This document shows positions 1-8,689 of a stretch of DNA of 64,000 nucleotides, piece after piece (positions within the stretch are counted from its first letter, which is position 1; each line of letters begins with the position of its first letter). The stretch lies in NCBI RefSeq assembly GCF_028583425.1, contig NC_072791.1, positions 37,083,368 to 37,147,367 of the forward strand, given 5' to 3'. Below the pieces are notes generated by a model. It was given only the letters and a program-made list of their open reading frames with translations. It ran no database searches and was not told the origin of the DNA. The DNA comes from Eublepharis macularius. Its lineage: Eukaryota > Chordata > Lepidosauria > Squamata > Eublepharidae. A program made the position numbers and the translations under genes.

Positions 1-430
1 TTTGGACTCAGGATATGCTCCATCCCCTATTTTTAGTTGGAGTTCAGAGACTTCCCCAGCAGACACCTCGCCTCTCAAGTGGACCCTCATGTTTTTTCTC
101 AGAGTTTCCTGATGAGGGGCCACCTTGACACACACTGTAACCTTGACACCTTGAGTTCCCCTTGGGACTACTGGCAGAGTCTGCCAGAAGTCTCCAGCCA
201 GCAGCACTGTGACTCCCCCCATTGCTCCCTCATTGCCCCTGACATCTTTGAGAGTTATGCTCAGTGCCTCAAAACACCCCTCATCCCAAACAATGAGCTT
301 ACAGTTTCACAGCACTTGGGCCATGTTGCTTTGTTCTGAGATGCCGAACAGGGGTGTTTCTGCATGGATGAGGTTAAGAGGTAGCTTGAAGGTAGTGAAG
401 GATCATCTGCCATACTTGAGTGAACCTTGA
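1..430 (-). pseudogene. Helitron PIF1-type helicase fragment
   Basis: Reading the minus strand downward from about 430 gives successive Helitron helicase blocks: FKLPLNL, then SNMAQVL, then a stop, then CKLIVWDE (Walker B/DEAD-like block), then a frame change into GGVTVLLAGDFWQTLPVVPRG and finally NMRVHL and KIGDGAYPES. These are the conserved blocks of the SF1/PIF1 helicase of animal Helitrons, which unwinds DNA during rolling-circle transposition. The Walker A region expected upstream is absent, removed by the internal deletion. At least two in-frame stops and a frameshift make it non-functional. The C-terminal part continues beyond position 1. Confidence 0.75.
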
Positions 431-454
431 CCTTCCATGGAAGTGAGCACCTCT

Positions 455-788
455 CTACTTGTCTTTTAGGATTGCTTTGCTCATAGAGAGACTCGGGCAC
501 TCTGTGCACTTTGGGGTGATCTTACTGATACTTGGCCACTGCTGTTTGGTGCACTGCAGGAGCAAGACGTGCATATTTCCTTGCCGCATCTCTAAGTTGC
601 TTACTCTTTTTAGCATCGGTGTATCTTGCACAACATCTGCCAGAAGGCTTCTTGGTGGCAGTAAGAGGTGATGGCTGCAAGAGGTGTGAGGTGGAGTTGG
701 ACTGAGGGAAGGGTGGTGTGGTGGGCACTTTGGTAGGTTCATGTGAGAGGTTTGTATTGAAATGGACCCTAGAAGGGGTGTGTACCAT
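455..788 (-). pseudogene. Helitron N-terminal ORF fragment
   Basis: The minus-strand reading contains KQLRDAARKYARL followed by VHQTAVAKYQ, a stop, then VHRVPESLYEQSNPK. Short arginine-rich and V-H-x-x-A-V-x-x-Y repeats of this kind are typical of the N-terminal region of animal Helitron Rep-helicase proteins. It lies just upstream, in transcription order, of the helicase fragment, with the Rep domain missing between them; the junction falls near 430-455. Stops interrupt the frame. It could be read as low-complexity sequence, but its order and strand next to the helicase make the Helitron reading more likely. Confidence 0.55.
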
Positions 789-844
789 CTCCCCATGAAC
801 ATTTAAAGACTCATCAGATGGGATACTGATGGGATACTGATCAG

Positions 845-1447
845 ATGGGAAAGCTTATGAAAAAGCATAACCTTCAAGCAGTATTCAGACCCACCCGAAA
901 AATACAACAGATGCTACGATCAGCAAAAGACAGTAGAGACCCCCTCACCTCTGCAGGAGTATACCGTATACCCTGCAGCTGTGGACAAGTTTACATCGGG
1001 ACCACAAAGCGTAGCATCCAGGCAAGAATAAAAGAACATGAAAGACACTGCAGACTTGGACAACCTGAAAAATCAGCAGTGGCTGAACATAGCCTAACTC
1101 AAACAGGGCACAGTATCTTATTCCAGGACACCAAAATACTGGACAACACTTCCAACTACTTTGTCAGACTGCACAGGGAAGCCATTGAAATTCACAAGCA
1201 TAAGCAAAACTTCAACAGGAAAGAAGAAACCTTAAGAATGAACAGAGCATGGTTTCCAGTTCTGAAAAACACCAGGCTAACAAAACATTCTATCCCCGAC
1301 AATAGCCCTGCAGAGAAGATTAGCACATCAAGTACCAATCCATATGCAAAAGAACCTCCTCAGGATACAGTGAAGCCTCCCGCCATTAGCATTCCACACC
1401 CTGGGAAACTCTTACAGGATGACTCAGCTCAACCCCACCCCTCCTGA
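845..1447 (+). CDS. PLE C-terminal GIY-YIG endonuclease domain (partial ORF)
   Basis: An open frame of 200 codons. The start of the block reads FRPTRKIQQMLRSAKD, the linker that joins the reverse transcriptase to the endonuclease in PLEs. Then comes GVYRIPCSCGQVYIGTTKRS: the GIY-YIG core in its PLE form (GVY...VYIG) with the PLE-specific CxC insertion, at residues about 38-57. The helix IKEH, the block RLGQPEKSAVAEH and the conserved glutamate in REAIEI (about residue 132) follow. The enzyme would nick target DNA to prime reverse transcription. The frame is open through the domain, unusually well kept for a truncated copy, but the protein lacks its reverse transcriptase and the ATG is internal, so it is probably not a functional gene. 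Confidence 0.88.
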   Translation: MGKLMKKHNLQAVFRPTRKIQQMLRSAKDSRDPLTSAGVYRIPCSCGQVYIGTTKRSIQARIKEHERHCRLGQPEKSAVAEHSLTQTGHSILFQDTKILDNTSNYFVRLHREAIEIHKHKQNFNRKEETLRMNRAWFPVLKNTRLTKHSIPDNSPAEKISTSSTNPYAKEPPQDTVKPPAISIPHPGKLLQDDSAQPHPS

Positions 1448-1522
1448 GTAGATACAAATGACCTGCCAACATCTTTTCCACACTGTGACACTGAGAGATC
1501 TCTGTCTTTTGGTGCTACACCT

Positions 1523-1554
1523 CTGAAGATGCCAGCCACAGCTGCTGGCGAAAC
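1523..1554 (+). other. Hammerhead-ribozyme-like core in PLE tail
   Basis: CTGAAGA (1523-1529) matches the CUGANGA box. GCCAGC (1531-1536) pairs with GCTGGC (1544-1549) as stem II, and GAAAC follows at 1550-1554. One extra T sits between the box and the stem, and stem III is not evident, so activity is uncertain. Hammerhead motifs are established in PLE terminal repeats. Confidence 0.5.
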
Positions 1555-1654
1555 ATCAGGAACTACAATGCCAAGACCACGGCAATACAGCCCTGAAAAC
1601 CCACAACAGCCATTTAAAGACTCAGTTGCCATACTGACTTTTATTCAGTATCCA

Positions 1655-1678
1655 CAAGACTCCTATTCAGGAGTCTTG
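1655..1678. repeat. Perfect 10-bp-arm hairpin
   Basis: CAAGACTCCT, loop ATTC, AGGAGTCTTG. It lies in the Helitron leader just outside the PLE insertion. No function can be assigned. Confidence 0.6.
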
Positions 1679-2136
1679 TACTGTCTTTCTTCAACTGTCT
1701 GCAGTTTCCTTTGCCTGATTTTTACCTCAGAACACAGAGTTCCACAGCTGAGCCATCAGCCTGCCAGGCACACAGGAAAACCTGGGAGTCATCGTATATG
1801 TCCTGAGGCACTGCATGTGTCCTTCATACTGTTTAGAAAGTTGGGATGATGACCAATCAAGGCTGCATATGCAAATGACCTCAGGGAGGCTGAGTTGGCA
1901 GTTGGTAATGGGGGGGGGGGGAGCACCCTGCCAGTCACACAGGGAAACTGTATCCCTATGGGAAAACATATTTTACCCTTTTTTACCCCCTGAGGGGGCA
2001 AATTTCTTAAAATCTCTTCTTAGTGAACCTCTACATCACAAAAGGAATGTTCTCCCCAAATTTCACATTTCTAGGTCCAGGGGTTTGGGCTGGGCATTGA
2101 TGAGTCAGTCACAACACTTGTCTTAATATATATAGA

Positions 2137-2712
2137 TTGAATAAAAAATGTAAATCATACTAAAATGATTGATCCAAATGCAGAGAAGTAATGCTGTAAA
2201 GAAAAGTTTATCCTCTTATTTCATTAACGTAGTTCCTACAGAAGAACATATGGCCCTCCTTACAAGCTTATGTGGCATTTAGGGACGCTTCAACGCCCAC
2301 TGGTTGGACTCAGGTCCTTTTAGCTGAAGGCCTGATTTTTCAAGCATTGATCGAATAGATTGTTAATCCATTCATGGATGCTGTACAAATTGCATCACTG
2401 TGTTCCTTACTTACTCTGCAGTAGAGAGCAACTGGCTTTTTTTCATATGCACTTTCTCATATGGATTGATTGAGTTCAGCTACCCTACCCCTTGGAGCAT
2501 AACTGCTCTAGTCAGCAGACAATTCAATAGACTTTAGATCACTCACAGTTAGATCACTGTCTCATACTTGCCTTGGGACACTGATGCCAAAAAGGTGCCC
2601 TCCACTGACAATTATATCCCATTATTATCTTACATAGTAATATTAATTTTCTGAGTAAGTACATTAAACCAAGTATCAATGTTTTGCATTATATTTTCTA
2701 CAAAACAAGGTA
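2137..2712. other. Unassigned AT-rich intergenic sequence
   Basis: I see no coding frame, element termini or tandem structure here. Confidence 0.5.
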
Positions 2713-2720
2713 TTCCTATT

Positions 2721-3132
2721 TAGAGATGGGCACGAACTGAAATGTGAACCAAAATTAAGCACGAACCAGGCCAGTTCATGGTTCACGAACCAGCGGTTCA
2801 TCAGATCACATTTCTGATGAACCACCACGAACTTTAGGCTGGTACGTTTGATTCGTTTTTTGGTTCATCACTGCAGACAGCCTGGTGCCAATCAATCAGT
2901 TTCCTAGGCAACAGGGGATGGACTTCCTGCAGACCTTCTGCTGGCCCGGAAGTGACCTTCTGCTGAACCGGAAGTGATGATTTTCTGTCCTGGATGTGAC
3001 GTTTTCATGAACCAAATGAACCAGTTTGCGAACCAGGGACAGGTTCATGAAAGTTCATGGTTCGTGGTTCGTGAAATTTGATGAACCAGGAACCATATGG
3101 TTCGGATTTTTTCCGGTTCGTGCCCATCTCTA
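2721..3132. mobile_element. Non-autonomous hAT element, perfect 8-bp TSD
   Basis: 412 bp with ends TAGAGATGGGCACGAAC and GTTCGTGCCCATCTCTA (perfect terminal inverted repeat) and 8-bp direct repeats TTCCTATT at 2713-2720 and 3133-3140. The 8-bp TSD and TAG start identify the hAT superfamily. It is dense in GAACC/GGTTC subterminal motifs, the probable transposase-binding sites. No coding capacity. The closest copy in the window is 44144-44568. Confidence 0.9.
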
Positions 3133-3475
3133 TTCCTATTCCTTTTAAAGCAAGTCTACTGTTGTTCTTTGCTGCCTTCACAAGCTCATTCTGTTCAGAT
3201 ATGTATTTTTGAAACTGAATGTTGATTGAACTTTGTCCAGACCCTTTATTCTGCCTTCATTAGTGAATACTTCCTCATATTTTCATTTTAAATGAGAATA
3301 ACTTATGATACCCACAAAGTAGATAAACAGAAAATTTAAGGTATTTTCTCTGCTATCCAAACAGAGAACCAAAAATTTGAACATATGAAACTGCCTGATA
3401 CAAAGGCAGACTTTTCCAGCATTTGTTACCTGATATTTGTTTGTTTAAAATATATATACAACTTATCCTATCCTC

Positions 3476-3650
3476 TTGTGACCCTGACCCAGATAGCTCT
3501 AGCAAGCCTGATCTAGTCAGAAGCTAAGCAGGGTCTGCCTTGGTTAGTAATTGAATGGCAATAGCAAACCACCTATGCCAGTATCTTGCCTTGAAAAAGC
3601 CAACAGAGGTCACTCTAAGTCGGCTATGACTTGACAGCACTTTACACAGC
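3476..3650 (+). mobile_element. 5S rRNA-derived SINE
   Basis: The head matches 5S rRNA in order: ACCCTGA, GCCTGATCTAGTC, AGAAGCTAAGCAGGGTC, then TGGTTAGTA. This covers the internal promoter (A-box and C-box region) used by RNA polymerase III through TFIIIA. A shared SINE body follows, ending AAGTCGGCTATGACTTGACAGC. It is a diverged SINE, not a 5S gene. Confidence 0.8.
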
Positions 3651-3775
3651 ACCACTATCATTCTCTTGTGAAGTTCATGGCAGTTAACACCAAGAATACA
3701 TACAGAAAAACAAAATGAAACATACACACAAAAGATACCACTAATAAAAACTAAACATTCAGCCAATTGTGAAAC

Positions 3776-3935
3776 TCGTTTTTATTTATTTACCCTAGTG
3801 GGTACACAAAGGGACTGGCAACATTCTCCTTTGCTCCATCTTATCCCAGAGAGTGTGAAACTGACCTAAGATTACTCATGTCAGAGTGAGGATTCAGACT
3901 TGGGTTTTCCAGGTCGGGGACAAGAGGGAAAAGCT
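3776..3935 (-). mobile_element. tRNA-derived SINE (family A), degenerate
   Basis: The minus-strand reading follows the family A layout: tRNA-like B-box region, then the body, then the common tail ending in TAAATAAA-type sequence near 3780. It is more diverged than the copies at 27690 and 36488. Confidence 0.55.
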
Positions 3936-4248
3936 GTGACTGTTTTGCATGCTGGTGGTCCCAGATTCAACACAGAAAGATCTTTCTGAGCAGAGCTGTC
4001 TGAGATTATTTAAAATGGAGTTGAACCTGAGATATTCTATACATGCTATTCCACTGACCCTTGATCCATTGTGTAAGTGACAACCTTACCGACTGGCTGC
4101 AGCTTATTTGCACTTTTAGTGGAGTTCATGGACAGAAGGGAAGGAAAAGCAAAGCTAACATCTGCTGCACTTATTTCATTTGGGAGCTTTGGCCTGCAAC
4201 TAACAAACCTCCAGTAGTGTCATTTTTACAAGAATCAATATAACTTTT

Positions 4249-4310
4249 CAAAAAGAGTCCAGTAGCACCTTTAAGACTAACCAATTTTATTTTATTGTAG
4301 CAAAAGCTTT
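4249..4310 (-). repeat. Fragment of dispersed repeat with hammerhead-like core (family H)
   Basis: AGAGTCCAGTAGCACCTTTAAGACTAACC and following bases match the better copy at 53164-53260 and a diverged one at 40970-41095. Its catalytic-core region is eroded. Confidence 0.6.
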
Positions 4311-4840
4311 GTTTTATGAAGACGATCATCAAGATAACATAGTGAAAACCAAATGCTCAAAATTATTACAAAATAGATGTTTGACTAATCCTCTAAACAT
4401 CTAAATATCAATTTAAAAAGAATCAGCTCTGTCTATCAGTGCCAAAAGGTCCCATTATGAGTGACCCATTAAAACTATGCCTGTTAAATAAATTTAGCAC
4501 ATGGCTTGGATGCATGCAGCAGGCTTTTACATATGGTGAAACCTTAAATAAACACTAACTAGAATCATGACTCACTAAGGAGTAAAATGTTCGGACTATA
4601 TGCTTCATTGGTACTTTATCCCTCTTCACCCTGATTTTTTTTTCAGAAGTCCATATTGTCAGGCTAATGGATTTAGCACCCTTATTTGCTCTTATTTCCT
4701 GATGTCTGCTCCAATTAGAGAGCGAGCCATTTCAAAGAAAGGGGAGTATGGGGAGGGGGGATGAAGTTATGCAGGATTTTTTTAACTAATTAAGTTCATA
4801 TTTAGGAATGAGAGGAAAATGGTAAGATGAAAAATGGGGA
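4311..4840. other. Unassigned intergenic sequence
   Basis: AT-rich; I see no gene and no recognisable element. Confidence 0.5.
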
Positions 4841-5406
4841 ATCTGCAGTAGACATGGGCACGAACAGCATTACGAACGCAAAAAACCCACGAACAGCCCG
4901 TTCGTCTGTTTGCGAACAAGCTGTTCATTAGGCCCCATTGTAAATGAACAAGTGGTCGTCGCAAGCCTGGTTCGTTGCATTCATCTGCTGTTTGTGAAGA
5001 CAGTCAGGCAACCTTCAATCAATTCCCTTGGCAATGGAGGCAGGGACTGCCTGAACTCTGTCTGCACTCCTGCTTTCACCCTGGAAACCCCAATCTAAGC
5101 CTAACTTAGCTTGATGGGCAGGTTTTCCTTCCAAGTGTGAAACTACAAATTGGTTACAATTGGTTACATGGGACCAGAGACCAGGGGGGAGGGAGGGGGA
5201 AGGGTGGTGTTCTGCAGCCATGGGCAGTTCTGCCAACCACAGACCTCTCGCTTTTCTCTATGAGACCTCTGGTTATAAAAGGGCACTGCGCTCCCAGTTC
5301 TGGCTTTCAGTTTCAGCAGGCAGCGGAGTGGGACAGAGCTGTTGCTAGCCTTTGGGGAGTGAGACAGGGAGAGTGCATTGGAGCTGGTATTTTTTCTGTG
5401 AAAGGT

Positions 5407-6030
5407 GGGTGGGCTAGGGCTCTACCCCCTCTGGTTCCAGGGCTGCTGCCAGGCCCTGGGGCCAAGCTCAGTGGGCACCTCGGCAGAGGGCTCACCTTAT
5501 TAGTACTAGTGCCTCATCTGGTCAGATCCCTGGGAGTGCTGGGCTAGGGCTCTACCTCCTCTCTCTGGTTCCAGGGCTGCTGCCTGGCTCTGGGGCCAAG
5601 CTCAGTGGGCATCTTGGCTGAGGGCTCACTCTGATTACTATCAGTGCCTGATCTGGTCAGGTATCTGTGAGTGCTGGGCTAGGGCTCTACCCCCTCTCTC
5701 TGGTTCCAGGGCTGCTGCCTGGCTCTGGGGAAAAGCTCAGTGGGCACCTTGGCTGAGGGCTCACCCTGATTATTAGTGCCTGATCTGGTCAGGTCTCTGG
5801 GAGTGCTGGGCTAGGGCTCTAGCACCTCCCTCTGGTTCCAGGGCTGCTTTCAGTCTCTGGGGCCAAGCTCACTGGGCACCTCGGCTGAGGGCTCACACTT
5901 ATTCTTAGTTCCTGATCTGGTCAGGTTTCTGGGAGTACTGGGCTAGGGCTCTACCCCCTCTCTCTGGTTCCAGGGCTGCTGCCAGGCCCTGGGGCCAAGC
6001 TCACTGGGCAACTTGGCTGAGGGCTCACAG
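5407..6030 (+). repeat. Tandem array 1 in hAT: about 4.5 copies of 132-135 bp
   Basis: Units start with GGTTCCAGGGCTGCT at 5433, 5567, 5702, 5834 and 5966. Each carries GGGGCCAAGCTCA, GCTGAGGGCTCAC, GATCTGGTCAGG and GTGCTGGGCTAGGGCTCTA. The array ends just before the transposase start region, so it occupies the promoter or leader position. Confidence 0.9.
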
Positions 6031-6060
6031 TGTTCTCTCCTTTTCTCACCTCCTTAATTC

Positions 6061-8605
6061 TTGTTTGCTGGCACAATGAGGCTTCAGCTGGGGGCCAAGG
6101 TTGGTCATGGGGGGAAGTGCAAAAATTGTCCTGGTTGCCCCACAGGAAGCAGTACTGGGCTGGGCTCTGGAGTAGCAGAGACTCCTGCTCCCCAAAAATC
6201 ACCTGGGGGGGCTGTGGAGGAGGCCGAAAATCCCTTGCCACTAGGGGAAAAGGAAATCTTTAAACTGTTTGAGGAGGAGGAGGGCAACGGATCCATGGAG
6301 GAACAGTTAGGGTTCGATGAAACATCCATCCTGTCCCCATCCCAAACTCCCGGTGCTGTCCCTGCCTGCAGTCCACGCCTCACTCCGTCTTCCATTGCCA
6401 GCTCCACGGCACAGCCAGTAACCCTTTGTCCTCCCTCCCCTGGAACAGTTAATGGGCCATGGTTCAATCTCTCTGTATGGAGGCACTTCCGGGCCTTCTG
6501 AATGACCCTGGTGTGGTGCAGTGCTGTGTCTGTGATGGCCTGGTGCACAAGGGCAATGACCCAAAGCACCTGTCATTGACAGTCCTGACTAGGCACCTGA
6601 AGACACGTCACCCGAGCCTGTGGTTTCCTTCCTCGGCCAGCAAAACATCCGGCGGGGGGGAGACAGAGGGCTACCAGCTCCTCTGAGCAGGGATCAGTGG
6701 GAGGGTCACTGGAATCCACCCCAAGCAAGAAGCCTTGCCACGAGGTTGCTGCTGGTGGGAGCGGAACATTCAGGCAGACCACCCTTGGGGAGGTTGTTCC
6801 ATCAAGGTTGAGGATACTGTCGTTGAAAAGGGTGAGGTCAAGGGCTCAGAAGGCAGGCATTCATGTAGTGGTAGAGACAATTGCCCTGCAAACATTTCCC
6901 CTATTCGTCATGGAGGGTGTGGGCTTCCAAAGGCTGCTTCTGCACTTTGCCCCATGGCTCTCCATGCTGTCACAGAGCACCATTACACATTAAATCCTGC
7001 CTGCCCTCTACCAGTCTGTGCAAGACATGGTGCTCAGGGAGATGTCAGCTGCCAAAGGCTGCACAGTACACTTCATGGCCGACCTCTGGAGCGACTGCCA
7101 TCACAGATACTTTACTATCACCGCCCACTGGTGGCAACCAGCAGACATCTGCCACCCCAGGCCAAGAACTGGCCCCCGGAAAAGGTAACCAGCTTGACAC
7201 TGGGCTATATGGCAGTTCTTCTTCAGGCCCAGGGGATGGATGAGGTCCATATTGGGAAGAACATCGCCACCACCGTAAAGGTGCCACTGAGAGAGTGGAC
7301 AGCCAGTGGGGAAGGGTTTATCTGTAGCTTCATGGTGACAGGTGCGGGAAGCAACATGTTGGCAGCCGTAAAAGAGGCATCCCTCCCGGGCCTGGTGTGC
7401 ATGGCGTACAAGCTGCACCTGGTGATGAGGGACATGCTTGGGCTGGGGAGCAAGCCAAGGGACAGCTGGGATGAGGGAATATTGTATATGCACAATCTGC
7501 TGGACAGCTGCCGCCACATCACTTCCCACTTCTCCCACAGCATCAACTCTTCCCATGTTCTGTTGCAGAGGTAGGGGGAGGGGGGACCCCGAGCACCAAC
7601 TTTTTCAGGACTTGCCCACTCACTGGAACTCCACCTATGACATGATATGTCATCTGGTGGAGTAGAGGGGCCAGTTGCAAGACATCCTGTCATCCATGGA
7701 TGTTCTGAGGAGGGGAGAGGAGCTGAGCCTCAGCTCCATGGAATGGAGAGTCCTTGCTCAGATGTCCTGGATGCTGAAACCCTTTAAGGAGGCCACCAAG
7801 CTCTTGTGCTCCTATGAGGCCAGCCTGGGTCAGATCATCCCCCTGATCCACGAGCTCAACTAGTTCCTGGCCAAGGAGCTCAAGAACGAGAAATAGCTGC
7901 TCCCCAGGGTCCAGGACTTTGTGAGGAGGATCCAGGCATGTGTAGCCAAGTGCTTGCATCTTCTGTGCCACAAGGTGCCATACCAAATGGCCTCCCTCTG
8001 TGCCCTCTGGATCAAGGGCATCGCCATGTGGGAGGGTCAGATGCAGCACTGGAAAAAGGCGCTCTGCACAGTGGTGCTCCGTTTCCAGAAAGGGAAGGCA
8101 GGTCTGAGGGAACTGGGCAGGGGCTTGGGGCAGCGGCGGAGAAGGAGGAGCAGGAGGAGGAGGAGGAGGAGGAGGAAGAGGAGGGGTGGGAGAGTTGGGA
8201 AGAGAGCCACGCCAGGAGAGACCCACCCAAATGGCCCCACTTGATCTTTGGTCCTCGTCGGTGGGCTGTGTGGTTGGACGCAGCTTCTTGCACAGTGGAG
8301 GACTCGGCAGGGGCTATGGTACGAGAGTACCTCGTGGAGCTCACCAAGCCTCCCACTCCAACCCCTTGGAGTATTTTGCGAGTAAATCTGCCATCTGGCT
8401 GGACCTGTCCATCGTGGCAACCAACATCCTCTCCTGCACTCCCACCAGCGTGCAAAGCGAGCAGGTGTTCTCCCACCTGCGAGACCTCCTCTGTCCTCAC
8501 CGTGCACATCTGCATCCAGACCTGGTGGACATGTTGACCTTCATGAAGGACAACCTCAACTTCTTTGGGTATCCCTCCTTGGACCTGGACCTACCTGGGC
8601 TCTGA
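6061..8605 (+). pseudogene. hAT transposase with BED zinc finger, frameshifted
   Basis: The reading is split over several frames. An acidic leader (6061-6500) runs into a BED finger: NLSVWRHFRAF, a frameshift near 6500, then CCVCDG and HLKTRHP (C-x2-C...H-x4-H) by about 6615. Then come FVMEGVGFQRLL (about 6910), HFMADLWSD (about 7080, first catalytic Asp region), and GYMAVLL to CMAYKLHLVMRD (7203-7430). In this last stretch the usual VTDxxSNM is VTGAGSNM, so the second catalytic Asp is lost. LPTHWNSTYDM (about 7610), MEWRVLAQM...LKPFKEATK (about 7740), and the C-terminal dimerisation block NPLEYFASKSAIW...TSVQSEQVFSHLRDL (8360-8600) follow. A GAG run near 8147-8187 codes a poly-acidic or basic tract depending on frame. 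Several stops confirm inactivity. Confidence 0.87.
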
Positions 8606-8689
8606 GCCTCCCCAAGTCTACTGTAGTTTTAGGCCAAACTCCTGTAAAGTGGGCTCCAACCCTCCTTGGTTCTCGGGGCTGCTCCCATG

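Larger units (their letters stand above)
814..1610 (+). mobile_element. Penelope-like retroelement, 5'-truncated, 14-bp TSD
   Basis: A 797-bp insertion bounded by identical 14-bp direct repeats (CATTTAAAGACTCA at 800-813 and 1611-1624). It carries the C-terminal part of a PLE polyprotein, including the GIY-YIG endonuclease, then a tail with a hammerhead-like core (1523-1554) and the characteristic end that also appears alone at 38683-38751. PLEs copy themselves by target-primed reverse transcription, and 5' truncation is usual. The reverse transcriptase domain is missing. The insertion is in the Helitron, so it is younger than it. Confidence 0.9.
1..2136 (-). mobile_element. Helitron, internally deleted, cut by window edge
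   Basis: Rolling-circle transposon on the minus strand. Its 5' end is at 2136, where the minus strand begins TCTATATATATTAAGAC directly after an A, matching the usual Helitron start (TC, inserted between A and T). Going inward on the minus strand come a non-coding leader, an N-terminal ORF remnant (788 to 455) and a helicase remnant (about 430 to 1). The Rep endonuclease domain and most of the protein are missing, so this is a deletion derivative. The 3' end (CTRR and hairpin) lies outside the window. A Penelope-like element is inserted at 814-1610. The protein-level evidence is good; the exact 5' end is inferred from the TC start alone. Confidence 0.72.

Noticed and set aside
1911..1921. G-runs (also 14591, 37194, 53140) as G-quadruplexes
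   Set aside because: Single homopolymer runs without the four-tract pattern; slippage products or assembly noise are more likely.
3476..3650. A 5S rRNA gene
   Set aside because: Only parts of 5S match, and a SINE body follows; it cannot be a functional 5S gene.
7690..8540. Several long frames rich in E, R or P on both strands around the GAG run
   Set aside because: They are frame shadows of the low-complexity (GAG)n tract in the decayed hAT transposase.
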